Assembly: GCA_016200545.1 (NCBI GenBank)
Contig: JACQEO010000014.1
Span: forward strand, 62,001 to 126,000
DNA: 64,000 nucleotides
Direction of reading: 5' to 3'
DNA from: Deltaproteobacteria bacterium
GTDB taxonomy: Bacteria; Desulfobacterota; Binatia; UTPRO1
In this document: one piece after another, positions 34,423 through 44,236 of the stretch
Layout of the letters: each line of letters starts with the position of its first letter
Position numbering within the stretch: position 1 is the first letter of the stretch
Position numbers and translations under genes: made by a program
Notes under the pieces: generated by a model
Told to the model about the DNA's origin: nothing
The model's input: only the letters and a program-made list of their open reading frames with translations
Database searches by the model: none

Positions 34423-36267
34423 ATGCGCTTCCTGCACGCGCTCGCGATCGGCGCCCTCGCCGCCGACGCGGTTGCGATGCCGCTAACGGCGGCGGCCGCG
34501 CCGGATCATCCGTTCGGCTCGCATCCGCTGACGTATGCCGCCGGATCGATCATGCCGAGTCACGTGAGCCAGGCGACGCGCGATCAAGCGGTGCGCGATT
34601 TCTACGACGCGTGGAAGGCGCGATTTCTGAAACAAGGCTGCGGCGCCGGTCGCTACTACGTCGCGACGGCGACGCAGGCGGGCAACCTCACGGTCTCCGA
34701 GGGGCACGGCTACGGGATGATCCTCGCGGCGCTCATGGCGGGCCACGATCCGAACGCGCAGGTCGAGTTCGACGGCCTCTTCCACTACTTCCGTGATCAC
34801 CCCACGGCGACGCACGATCACCTGATGTCGTGGTACCAGAACACCTCCTGCGCCGACGCGGAAGGTAACGACAGCGCCTCGGACGGCGACCTCGACATCG
34901 CCTTCGCACTCCTCCTCGCCGACAAGCAGTGGGGCAGCTGCGGCGCCGTCAACTACTTCGCCGAGGCGCAGCAGGTCATCGCCGACATCAAGGACGGCGA
35001 GGCCGACGCGAGCACGCGCTACGTTCTCCTCGGCGACTGGGTGTCGACCGGCGACGTCCAGTACTACCCGTCGACGCGCTCGTCGGACTTCATGGTCGAT
35101 CACTATCGGAGCTACGCGGCGGCAACGGGCGATGCCGCCTGGTCCGGCCTCCTCGACCGCACCTACACGATCGTCGACGCCGTCCAGGGCGGCTACAGCC
35201 CCGCGACCGGGCTCCTTCCGGACTTCGTGAAGAACCCCCTCACCGCGCCGCAGCCGGTGGCGCCGAACTTCCTCGAAGGTCCGAACGACGGCGCCTACGA
35301 CTACAACGCCTGCCGCGATCCGTGGCGGCTCGCGACCGACTATCTCATCTCCGGCGACGCGCGCGCGAAAACGGCCGTGCAGCGCATCGAAGCGTGGATC
35401 CGCGGCGCGACCGGCGAAGACCCGTCCGCGATCAGCAGCGGCTATCGGTTGAACGGCACGATGAGTCCCGGCGCCGACTATCTCTCGATGGCCTTCGTCG
35501 CGCCGCTCGGCGTCGGGGCGATGGTGGACGCGGCGAACCAGGCGTGGCTGAACGCTCTCTGGGACCTCGTCGTCGCGACGCCGATCACCACCGACGGCTA
35601 CTACGAGAACACGCTGAAGCTCCTTGCCATGATCGTGATGTCGGGGAATTGGTGGGCGCCCGAGACGGTCGTCGCCGGCCCGTGCATCGCACCGACGTTC
35701 ACGCCCGCCGCGACACCGACGCCGACCGACACGCCGACGCCGTTCTGCGCGCCGATCCCGGACGCAGGCTGCCGCACGGCGGTCGCTCCGGGAGCAGCCG
35801 CCGTCGTGATCGAGGACCGCACACCCGACACCAAGGATCAGCTGCTGTGGAAGTGGGCGAGAGGCGCCGCAACGTCGCTCGCCGAGCTCGGCGATCCTCT
35901 CGCGTCGACGCACTACGACCTCTGCCTCTACGACGGCACTCCGAGCCTGATCGCGAGCGCGCTCGCACCGGCGGGCGGCACCTGCAGCGGACGGCCATGT
36001 TGGAAAGCGCGCGGGTCGGGCTTCAGCTACGCGCGGAAAGACCTCCCGCTGAACGGCACCTTCAAGCTCGACCTGCGCGCCGGCGTCGACGGTCGGGCGC
36101 GCATCACGCTCAAGGGCAAGGGGGAACCGCTGGCAATGCCGACCCTGCCGATCGGCACGCTGCCCGTCACGGTCGAGCTGCACGGCGCCGGGATTTGCTG
36201 GAGCGCCACGTACGACGGCGGCGTGCGCCGCAACGACGCCGGCCTTTTCAAGGCCCGCTCCGACTGA
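34423..36267 (+). CDS. Exported glycoside hydrolase family 8 enzyme with Thr/Pro linker and extra C-terminal domain
   Basis: ATG 34423 opens a signal peptide (HALAIGALAADAVAMPLTAA). The catalytic (alpha/alpha)6 domain holds the acid Glu in VSEGHGYGMILAALMAG near residue 100, Asp in SDGDLDIAFALLLAD near 155, and the aromatic NWWAPE near the end. These fit endoglucanase or chitosanase-like GH8 enzymes. At about residue 425 a linker (TFTPAATPTPTDTPTPF) leads to a beta-rich domain of about 170 residues with DTKDQLLWKW, CLYDGTPSLIAS and PCWKARGSG. The domain has no name I can assign and may bind the cell surface or glycan. The protein is 614 residues and stands alone transcriptionally. Confidence 0.9.
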   Translation: MRFLHALAIGALAADAVAMPLTAAAAPDHPFGSHPLTYAAGSIMPSHVSQATRDQAVRDFYDAWKARFLKQGCGAGRYYVATATQAGNLTVSEGHGYGMILAALMAGHDPNAQVEFDGLFHYFRDHPTATHDHLMSWYQNTSCADAEGNDSASDGDLDIAFALLLADKQWGSCGAVNYFAEAQQVIADIKDGEADASTRYVLLGDWVSTGDVQYYPSTRSSDFMVDHYRSYAAATGDAAWSGLLDRTYTIVDAVQGGYSPATGLLPDFVKNPLTAPQPVAPNFLEGPNDGAYDYNACRDPWRLATDYLISGDARAKTAVQRIEAWIRGATGEDPSAISSGYRLNGTMSPGADYLSMAFVAPLGVGAMVDAANQAWLNALWDLVVATPITTDGYYENTLKLLAMIVMSGNWWAPETVVAGPCIAPTFTPAATPTPTDTPTPFCAPIPDAGCRTAVAPGAAAVVIEDRTPDTKDQLLWKWARGAATSLAELGDPLASTHYDLCLYDGTPSLIASALAPAGGTCSGRPCWKARGSGFSYARKDLPLNGTFKLDLRAGVDGRARITLKGKGEPLAMPTLPIGTLPVTVELHGAGICWSATYDGGVRRNDAGLFKARSD

Positions 36268-36271
36268 CTCC

Positions 36272-37093
36272 TCACCCCGCGAGCGCGGGCGCGACCCGGG
36301 TCGCGAGCACGTCGACGGCGCGGCGGAACGCATCGGCGTCGTCGTAGCGCGCCGCATGGACGAGGTGGGTCGCGCCCGCCGCGAGGAATTCGCGAGCGCG
36401 CGCCATCGCGGCGGCGGGATCGTGGAGGGGCAGCGCGGTGAGGACGACGACCGCAGGCGCCGGCTTACCGGCGTCCGCCATCAGCGCGCGCAGCCGCTCG
36501 ACGTCCGGGCGGAGCGCGGCGGCGTCCCGCGCCATCGGCATCCAGCCGTCGCCGAAGCGGGCGGCGCGGCGGAGCGCGTGCGGCGCGGCGCCGCCGACGA
36601 GGATCGGCGGGCGCGATGGCCGCGGACGAAAGAGGAAGCGCTGCCCGTTCGCTTCCACTTCATCGCTCGCGAAGCAGCGCTGCAGGAACGCGAGCGTCAC
36701 GTCTGTGACCACCGCGGCGTCGCCGCGCGCGACGCCGACGACGCGAAACTCCGCTTCCATCCAGCCGACGCCGACACCGAGGAGCAGCCGCTCCGCGGAA
36801 AGCTCTTGGATGGTCGCCACCCATTTCGCGGTCGCGAGCGGCGGACGGTACGGTAGGACCAAGACGCCGGTGCCGAGCCCGATGCGCTCGGTCGCGCCGG
36901 CGAGGAACGCCAATGTGGCGAGCGGATCGAGGTAGCGCCCGCCCGATCCTTCGGCGTCGTCGGGCGGAATCGCGATGTGATCCGCGACCCAGAGGTCGTC
37001 GAGATCGGCCGCCTCGGCGGCGCGCGCGCACGCGAGCAGGGTCGCGCGTGTCGACTGCGGACCCATGTTGCGGAGATATGCGCCGAGCTTCAT
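36272..37093 (-). CDS. LLM class (luciferase-like, F420 or flavin dependent) oxidoreductase
   Basis: ATG 37093 gives 273 residues. The TIM-barrel family marks are LDDLWVADHIAIPPDD, DPLATLAFLAGATERIGLG, LPYRPPLATAKWVATIQELS and LLGVGVGWMEAEF, all typical of bacterial luciferase-like proteins including F420-dependent N5N10-methylene-H4MPT reductase relatives. Cofactor and substrate cannot be told. The C-terminus ends close to the GH8 gene, with a four-base gap between convergent stops. Confidence 0.88.
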   Translation of the reverse strand: MKLGAYLRNMGPQSTRATLLACARAAEAADLDDLWVADHIAIPPDDAEGSGGRYLDPLATLAFLAGATERIGLGTGVLVLPYRPPLATAKWVATIQELSAERLLLGVGVGWMEAEFRVVGVARGDAAVVTDVTLAFLQRCFASDEVEANGQRFLFRPRPSRPPILVGGAAPHALRRAARFGDGWMPMARDAAALRPDVERLRALMADAGKPAPAVVVLTALPLHDPAAAMARAREFLAAGATHLVHAARYDDADAFRRAVDVLATRVAPALAG

Positions 37094-37133
37094 CGCGACC
37101 CGCGCCAGCGCACGCGCTCCTTCCCCTCCTCCG

Positions 37134-37553
37134 TCAGCGCCCGATCTCGGTCCAGCCGACGACCTCGACGGTGGTCTCGAAATGGCCGTCGTCACGATCG
37201 GGCAGCGGCGGTGCCGGCCGATAGGTGAACTCGACGCTCCCGTCCGGGCGCAGCTCGCCGTGCGCCGTGTAGTAGTCGACCCGACCGGGGCTGTCGTCGC
37301 CGGGCTTCTGCTCGTTCTTCCAGAACCACGTGTGGTGGACGAGCAGCCGCACGTCGCGCAGCGGCTTGCGCGAGCGGTTGACGAGCGTGCCCGAGACGAC
37401 GCCGTTGCGCGTCGTGACGTCGCGCACGCCGACGATCCGCGACGGCTGCTCGTCGGCGATCAGGGTATCGGCGGCGCGGGCGACGCCGGCGCCGCTCAGC
37501 AACGCGAGGAGGACGACGATGCCGAGGATGGACGGGAAGGTTCTCATCGGCAT
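37134..37553 (-). CDS. Exported protein with a FxLYD-like beta domain
   Basis: The 139-residue product has an N-terminal signal peptide (ILGIVVLLALLSGAGVARAA) and a single beta-sandwich-like domain: GVVSGTLVNRSRKPLRDVRL resembles the FxLYD fold, where secreted domains read G-x-V-x-N-x-S. It ends with ETTVEVVGWTEIG. The AAGG before ATG 37547 makes the second Met an alternative start. It follows the DUF1232 gene on the same strand after three bases and is likely on one transcript. Confidence 0.75.
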   Translation of the reverse strand: MPMRTFPSILGIVVLLALLSGAGVARAADTLIADEQPSRIVGVRDVTTRNGVVSGTLVNRSRKPLRDVRLLVHHTWFWKNEQKPGDDSPGRVDYYTAHGELRPDGSVEFTYRPAPPLPDRDDGHFETTVEVVGWTEIGR

Positions 37554-37556
37554 GCC

Positions 37557-38054
37557 TTACTTCGCCTCCGCGCCGAGCGTCGGCACCGGATCGATCTCTT
37601 TCCACGTGCAGTAGCGGCGCAGCCCGGGCTCGGCGAAACGGAACGCCATCGCCATGACGACGGCGTCGTCGAGGGTGCCGATCCGTGGCAGGAAATCGGG
37701 GATGAGATCGAACTCGTCGACGAGGTAGGCGAGGCCGGCGGCGAGCATGCTGATCGTGAAGTACGGGATTTGCGGACACCGGCCGGCGGCGTGATCCTGG
37801 AGGCAAGTGAGCGCGAGCTCGAGCTGCGCGACGAGGAGCTTGCCGGCATCGCCGTCGAGCCGCTCGGCGCGCGCTCGCATCTCATCCTCGCTTCCGAGCA
37901 GATCATCGACGTCGGCGGGCGCGAGTGTGTTCGCGAGCTCCAACACGGCACGCCGTAGCTCCGGGACCGTGATGAGCGGCGCCGACGACGGAGACACCGC
38001 CTTCGCGTGCACGCTGCGCGCGCGAGAGGGCCGAGGAGGCCTGTCCTGCTTCAT
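37557..38054 (-). CDS. DUF1232 domain protein
   Basis: ATG 38054 is backed by GGAGGAG 8 bases upstream, so the longer open frame to 38135 is not used. The 165-residue protein has a helical N-terminal part and a C-terminal DUF1232 segment with the hallmark ISMLAAGLAYLVDEFDLIPD and LDDAVVMAMAFRFA, a short hydrophobic hairpin probably inserted in the membrane. The role of the family is not known. The exported FxLYD-like protein lies downstream. Confidence 0.85.
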   Translation of the reverse strand: MKQDRPPRPSRARSVHAKAVSPSSAPLITVPELRRAVLELANTLAPADVDDLLGSEDEMRARAERLDGDAGKLLVAQLELALTCLQDHAAGRCPQIPYFTISMLAAGLAYLVDEFDLIPDFLPRIGTLDDAVVMAMAFRFAEPGLRRYCTWKEIDPVPTLGAEAK

Positions 38055-38104
38055 GGGCGTGTCTCCTCCATAGGCCACGACACTCACGGAGGCAACGGCG
38101 CGGG

Positions 38105-38131
38105 GGGGCGCGGCGTCGCAAGCCGCGCCCC
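38105..38131. terminator. Perfect 10-bp GC hairpin between genes
   Basis: GGGGCGCGGC, loop GTCGCAA, GCCGCGCCCC forms an uninterrupted stem between the glutathione S-transferase stop (38164, minus) and the DUF1232 start (38054). It has no T-run on either side, so factor-independent termination is uncertain; it may be another palindromic repeat family. Confidence 0.45.
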
Positions 38132-38163
38132 TCAAGTGACGATCGAGTGATGATCCGCGCGGG

Positions 38164-38766
38164 CTACTGCTGCGCGCGCTGAAAGGCGGGACGCTCGGTG
38201 AGCCGCTTCACGTACGCCTGGAGCGCCGGGTGATCGTTGAGGAGTCCCATCATGCCCGCCCAACCGAGGGTGCTGCCGATCATGACGTCGGCAGCCGAGA
38301 ATTGCTCGCCGAGGAGGAAAGAGCGCCCCGCGAGCGCGTTCGAGAGGACGCGCGCGACGTCGGCGAACTGCGTCTTGCCCTTCTCGACCGCCGCCGCCGA
38401 GCGCTCCGCCTCCGGCAGCATGATCGTGTTGAGGAAGACCGCGAGCACCGGCGGCTCGAGCGTCGCCATCGAGTACAGCATCCACTGGTAATAGAGACCG
38501 CGCGCCGGCGTCCCGACCTCGGGCGCGAGCCGCTTCTGCGGGTACTTGTCCGCGAGGTGCATGCAGATCGCCGCCGACTCGAAGAGCGCGAGATCGCCGT
38601 CGATCAATGCCGGGACGGCGCCGTGCGGATGGATCTTCAGGTAGTCGGGCTTCTTGTGCTCGCCCTTGGTGAGATCGATGCGCACCAGCTCGTAGGGTTC
38701 GCCGATCTCCTCGAGCAGCCATCGCGGCCGGCCGGCGCGGGTCTGGGGACAGTAGTAGAGCTTCAT
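38164..38766 (-). CDS. Glutathione S-transferase
   Basis: The 200-residue protein begins KLYYCPQTRAGRPRWLLEEIG, the thioredoxin-like glutathione-binding fold. HGAVPALIDGDLALFESAAI carries the cis-Pro and Glu-Ser pair that hold glutathione. The helical C-terminal domain ends DHPALQAYVKRLTERPAFQR, typical of bacterial beta/theta-like GSTs. It conjugates or reduces electrophiles with glutathione. AGAGGAGGT lies 5 bases before the ATG. A perfect GC hairpin follows the stop. Confidence 0.93.
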   Translation of the reverse strand: MKLYYCPQTRAGRPRWLLEEIGEPYELVRIDLTKGEHKKPDYLKIHPHGAVPALIDGDLALFESAAICMHLADKYPQKRLAPEVGTPARGLYYQWMLYSMATLEPPVLAVFLNTIMLPEAERSAAAVEKGKTQFADVARVLSNALAGRSFLLGEQFSAADVMIGSTLGWAGMMGLLNDHPALQAYVKRLTERPAFQRAQQ

Positions 38767-38883
38767 CGTGACCTCCTCTGTTGGGGTGGGGCTGAGCGCG
38801 CATCGTGGCGCCGTTGACGAGCTGAGTCCAGCCGGCGCGGCCGGCGGCGGCGCCCGATCAGCAACCGCGGGGGGCGCGCGCGC

Positions 38884-39942
38884 TCACACGACGCCGGCGC
38901 CGACGGCGGGCTGCTGCTGCGTCGCGCAGTGGAAGGCGCCGCGGCCCCAGACCAGCGCGGCGCTGTCGATGCCGACGACGCGGCGCCCGGGAAAGCAGCG
39001 TCCGAGGACGGCGAGCGCGGCAGCGTCGTTGGCGTGCGCGAACGTCGGAACCAGCACGACGGCGTTGCCGACGTAGAAGTTGGCGTAGCTCGCGGGCAGG
39101 CGCTGGCCTTCCCACTCGACGACGCCCGGCATCGGCAGCTCGAGGATCTCCAACGGATGGCCGTCCTGATCGCGCGCCGCGCGCAGGCGTCGCAGGTTTT
39201 CTCGCAACGGATGGTAGTTGACGTCGGCGGGATCCGCCTCGACGACGGTCACGACCGCGCGCGCGCCGACGAAGCGGCTGAGATCGTCGACGTGGCCGTC
39301 GGTGTCGTCGCCGGCGATGCCCTCGCCGAGCCAGACGACGTGGGGCGCGTTCAGATACTCGCGCAGGTACTCCTCGATCTCGGCGCGTCCGAGCGACGGG
39401 TTGCGGTTCGGATTCAGCAGACACGACTCGGTGGTGAGGACGGTGCCGCGTCCGTTCACGTCGAGCGCGCCGCCCTCCATGACGATCCCGGGATGGAAGG
39501 CGCGGACGCCGAGGAGCGCGGCGATGCGCGCCGGCACGGCGTCGTCGTGGTCGTAGGGCGGATACTTCCCGCCCCAGGCGTTGTAGCGCCAGTCGACGAG
39601 CGCGAGCTCCGCGTCGCGGACGACGAACGTCGGCCCGTGATCGCGGCACCAGGGCTCGTCGGTCGGGATGCGATGGAGGAAGACGTGATCCGGGCGGACG
39701 CCGGGTGCCGCCACGAGAAGCGCGCGCACCTCTTCCTCCTGGGCGTCGTCGGACACATTGACGTGCACGCGCTCGCCCGTAGAGAGCGCCGCGACCATGG
39801 CCCGCCACAGCGCCGGGACCGCGGCGTACCGTCCGGGGAAGCTGATGCCCTGGCGTCGCGGCCACGACAGCCACGTCGCTTCGTGAGGCTCCCACTCGGC
39901 GGGCATCCGGTAGCCGAGTGCGCGCGGCGTCGCAGCGTCCAC
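38884..39942 (-). CDS. aguA: Agmatine deiminase
   Basis: This cytosolic enzyme hydrolyses agmatine to N-carbamoylputrescine. GTG 39942 starts 4 bases after the aguB stop; 352 residues. The guanidino-group-modifying fold is seen in WEPHEATWLSWP, TDEPWCRDHGPTF, IVMEGGALDVNGRGTVLTT and SCLLNPNRNPSL. The catalytic Cys is at the end in GAFHCATQQQPA. It forms with aguB the two-step agmatine to putrescine route and is the last gene of an operon led by a DEAD-box helicase. No arginine decarboxylase lies in the window. Confidence 0.95.
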   Translation of the reverse strand: MDAATPRALGYRMPAEWEPHEATWLSWPRRQGISFPGRYAAVPALWRAMVAALSTGERVHVNVSDDAQEEEVRALLVAAPGVRPDHVFLHRIPTDEPWCRDHGPTFVVRDAELALVDWRYNAWGGKYPPYDHDDAVPARIAALLGVRAFHPGIVMEGGALDVNGRGTVLTTESCLLNPNRNPSLGRAEIEEYLREYLNAPHVVWLGEGIAGDDTDGHVDDLSRFVGARAVVTVVEADPADVNYHPLRENLRRLRAARDQDGHPLEILELPMPGVVEWEGQRLPASYANFYVGNAVVLVPTFAHANDAAALAVLGRCFPGRRVVGIDSAALVWGRGAFHCATQQQPAVGAGVV

Positions 39943-39946
39943 GACG

Positions 39947-40911
39947 TCAGTCGACGAGGCGGCGGGTGAGGTCGCCGTAGGCGTCGACGCGGCGATCGCG
40001 CAGGAACGGCCAGTGCGTGCGCGTCGTCTCCACCGCCGCGAGATCGCAGGCGACGACCAGCACCTCCTCGCGATCGACGCCGGCGCGCGCCAGCACGCGC
40101 CCCGCCGGGTCGGCGACGAAGCTCTGGCCCCAGAACTGGATGCCGGCGCCGCCGACCGGGCGCTCGCGCCCGACGCGATTCGGCACCGCGACGAAGACGC
40201 CGTTGGCGATCGCGTGGCTGCGCTGGATGGTCTCCCACGCCGCGTGCTGCGCGGCGCCGTGCTTCGCCTTCTCCGCCGGATGCCAGCCGATCGCGGTCGG
40301 ATAGAAGAGAATCTCCGCGCCCTGGAGTGCCGTGAGACGCGCCGCCTCGGGGTACCACTGGTCCCAGCAGACGAGCGTACCGACGCGGCCGTGCGCGGTG
40401 GCGAAGGCGCGGAAGCCGAGGTCGCCGGGCGTGAAGTAGAACTTTTCGTAATAGAGCGGGTCGTCGGGGATGTGCATCTTGCGGTACTTTCCGACCAGGG
40501 TGCCGTCGCTGCCGAGGACGACGGCGGTGTTGTGGTAGACGCCCGGCGCGCGGCGCTCGAAGACCGACGCCACGACGACGATCTCGAGCGCACGCGCGAG
40601 CATGCCGAGCGCGTGCGTCGTCGGCCCCGGAACGGGCTCGGCGAGTGCGAAGTTGTCGTGGTTCTCCGACTGGCAAAAGTAGAGCGAGCGGAAGAGCTCC
40701 GGTAGGCAGACGATCACGGCACCGCGACGCGCGGCGGCGCGGACGTGGCGCTCGGCGCACGCGAGGTTCGCATCCGGATCCGCCTCACAGCGCATCTGCA
40801 CGAGGCCGACATGGACGATGCGGCGGGCGGGCGCGACGACCCGCCGCCGCGGCCTCGGGCGAGCGGCGTCTCCGTTGCCGGAACGTCGCTTGCGGCCGCG
40901 CGTCATGCGGT

Positions 40912-40915
<4 letters not shown>
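39947..40915 (-). CDS. aguB: N-carbamoylputrescine amidase
   Basis: The nitrilase-fold enzyme turns N-carbamoylputrescine into putrescine, CO2 and ammonia. All three catalytic residues are present: Glu in VCLPELFRSLYF, Lys in VGKYRKMHIPDDP and Cys in LVCWDQWYPEAAR. GTG 40915 overlaps the helicase stop as GTGA; an internal ATG at 40906 is possible. Either start gives a basic leader (RGRKRRSGNG) not found in most homologues. It is followed by aguA. Confidence 0.94.
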
Positions 40916-42306
<1,391 letters not shown>

Positions 42307-42403
42307 CGTGTCCCCTGCTTATGTGCCGAAATTCAAACCGCCGCAAACGAAGACGATCGTGGACGATCGGACGGTCACGCAGACGGTCACGCAACGGTGG
42401 GGA

Positions 42404-42498
42404 GGCGCGCGAATTCACTTCGCGCGCCGACGGGAGCACCGCGGGTTCACCCCGCGGTGCGACGCCCATCGCGAGGCGCAGCCGAGCGGGGGCGAAAT
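42404..42498 (+). repeat. TTCAC-loop hairpin element, copy 5, with two hairpins
   Basis: Two complete hairpins stand in line. The first is GGCGCGCGAA, TTCAC, TTCGCGCGCC (42404-42428). The second is GCACCGCGGG, TTCAC, CCCGCGGTGC (42436-42460), followed by the tail from GACGCCCATCGCGAGG to GGGGGCGAAAT. Only the second carries the tail. It sits in the divergent gap between the helicase and the glycosyltransferase genes, 43 bases before ATG 42542. Confidence 0.9.
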
Positions 42499-42541
42499 CC
42501 CCTTGACCGCTCGGAACACGCAGTACACAACCGTCGGACGC

Positions 42542-44236
42542 ATGCGCGTGCTCTTCGCGAGCGGCATCGACGGGTTCTGCCACCGGTACGGGGTGCTGCA
42601 CTGGGCGGAGGAGCTTGCCGCCCAAGACGTCGCGAGCACGACGCGCGCGCACAGCGATCCGCGGCTCGCCGCTGATCTCGCCGTCCACGACGTTCTCGTC
42701 CTCTATCGGGTGCCCGACGGCGCCTGGGTTCGCCATCTGCTGGCGCGTGCGCGCGCGCTCGGACGCGCGACGGTCTTCGCCGCCGACGACCTCATCTTCG
42801 ACCCCGCGCTCACCGACCCGCCGCCTGTGCGCCGCATGGACGCGGCGGAGCGACGGCTGTGGCGGGACGGCGTCGAACGCTACCACCGGACGCTGCTCGC
42901 GTGCGACGCCGTTCTCGCCACCTCGGAGCCGCTCGCGGCCGCCGGACGCGCAGCGGGGCGCCGCGTGTATCTGCACCGCTGCAGCCTCGCCGAGCGCGAG
43001 CTCGCCATCGGCGCCGCCGCCGCGATCACCGTACGGCGCGCCGCCCGCGATCGCACCCACCGCGCCGGCTCGACGCAGCCTGCCGTACGCCTCGGGTACT
43101 TCAGCGGCACCGCGACGCACGACGAGGACTTCGCGTCGATCGCATCGGTGCTGCGTACGCTACTCGCGCAACATCCGACGCTGACGCTCGTCGTCGCGGG
43201 GCCGGTCAGGCTCGACCCTGCGCTCGCCGCGTTCACGGCGCGCATCGAGCGCCAGCCGCTCGTCGCCTGGCCGGAGCTTCCCGCCCGCCTCGCCGGCGTC
43301 GACGTCAACCTCGCCCCGCTCGTGTGGCGCGATCCCTTCGTCGCCGCCAAGGGCGCGGTGAAATATCTCGAGGCCGCGGCCGTCGGAGTGCCGACCGTGG
43401 CGAGCCCGACCGAGGCCTTTCGACACGCGATCCGTGACGGCGAGACGGGCCTTCTCGCCGCCGACACGGCGTCGTGGGAGGCGGCGCTGACGAACCTCCT
43501 CGAGGACGCGCCGCGCCGCCTGCGCCTCGGCGCCGCGGCGCGCGCCGACGTCGTCGGCCGCTTTGCAGCTGCGGCGCAAGGACGCGAGCTGCACGCCATC
43601 TTGGCGGACGTCGTCGAGCGTATGGCGAGGCCGTCCACGCCCGCGGATCGCGCCGTGCCCGTCGCACCGCGATCCGCCGACACCCTCACGGATGCCGAGC
43701 ATCGCGTCGACGCGTCCGTCGCCGACGAGGTTGCGCTCGCCCGGCGCTTTCCCGGTGAGGTCGCGCGCGCGGCGCGCGAGCCGAACGCCTTCCCCGATCT
43801 GACGCTCCCGGCGGCGGCGACGACCGCGCCCCTCGGCGACGGCGTGCTCTTGGCACAACGGTTTCGCGCCCGGCTTCCGGGGCTCACGCGCGTCGACGTC
43901 CACACGGTGACCTACGGGCTGCCGCTCGATCACGTCCTCGAGTTTTGTCTGCGGCGCACCGACGGCTCGCTCGTCGGCGACACCCGCGTCCCCGCCGCGC
44001 TTGCGCCGGATCGCGATTGGCTCGCGCTCGAGCTCGCGCCCGAGGCGGACTCGGCGGATCGGATGTACGTCCTCGAGCTTCGCGCCCACGGCACGGGAAC
44101 GCGCAACGCGCTCTCCTTCGGCACGACGACGGTGCCGCACGAGGACGGCGAGTACCACCTCGGCGGCACCGTCGGCGCGGGATCGCTCGCGCTCCGCACG
44201 TTCGCCCTCGGCGCAGCCGGCGCCCACCCCGCATGA
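42542..44236 (+). CDS. GT4-like glycosyltransferase with C-terminal beta domain
   Basis: ATG 42542 begins RVLFASGIDGFCHRYGVLH. The open frame continues upstream through the repeat but that part has no protein character. The 564-residue protein has the N-terminal GT-B half with VLVLYRVPDGAWVRH and TVFAADDLIFDP, then RLGYFSGTATHDEDF and a donor-side VNLAPLVWRDPFVAAKGAVKYLEA near residue 260. After about residue 390 a beta-type domain follows (LLAQRFRARLPGLTRVDVH, VLEFCLRRTDG). That combination recurs in the next gene. It is coupled to the giant glycosyltransferase by ATGA and likely acts on a surface polysaccharide. Confidence 0.82.
   Translation: MRVLFASGIDGFCHRYGVLHWAEELAAQDVASTTRAHSDPRLAADLAVHDVLVLYRVPDGAWVRHLLARARALGRATVFAADDLIFDPALTDPPPVRRMDAAERRLWRDGVERYHRTLLACDAVLATSEPLAAAGRAAGRRVYLHRCSLAERELAIGAAAAITVRRAARDRTHRAGSTQPAVRLGYFSGTATHDEDFASIASVLRTLLAQHPTLTLVVAGPVRLDPALAAFTARIERQPLVAWPELPARLAGVDVNLAPLVWRDPFVAAKGAVKYLEAAAVGVPTVASPTEAFRHAIRDGETGLLAADTASWEAALTNLLEDAPRRLRLGAAARADVVGRFAAAAQGRELHAILADVVERMARPSTPADRAVPVAPRSADTLTDAEHRVDASVADEVALARRFPGEVARAAREPNAFPDLTLPAAATTAPLGDGVLLAQRFRARLPGLTRVDVHTVTYGLPLDHVLEFCLRRTDGSLVGDTRVPAALAPDRDWLALELAPEADSADRMYVLELRAHGTGTRNALSFGTTTVPHEDGEYHLGGTVGAGSLALRTFALGAAGAHPA

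Noticed and set aside
42503..42529. TTGACC with TACACA before the GT4-like gene as a promoter
   Set aside because: The spacer is only 15 bases and the -10 is poor; not reported as a feature.
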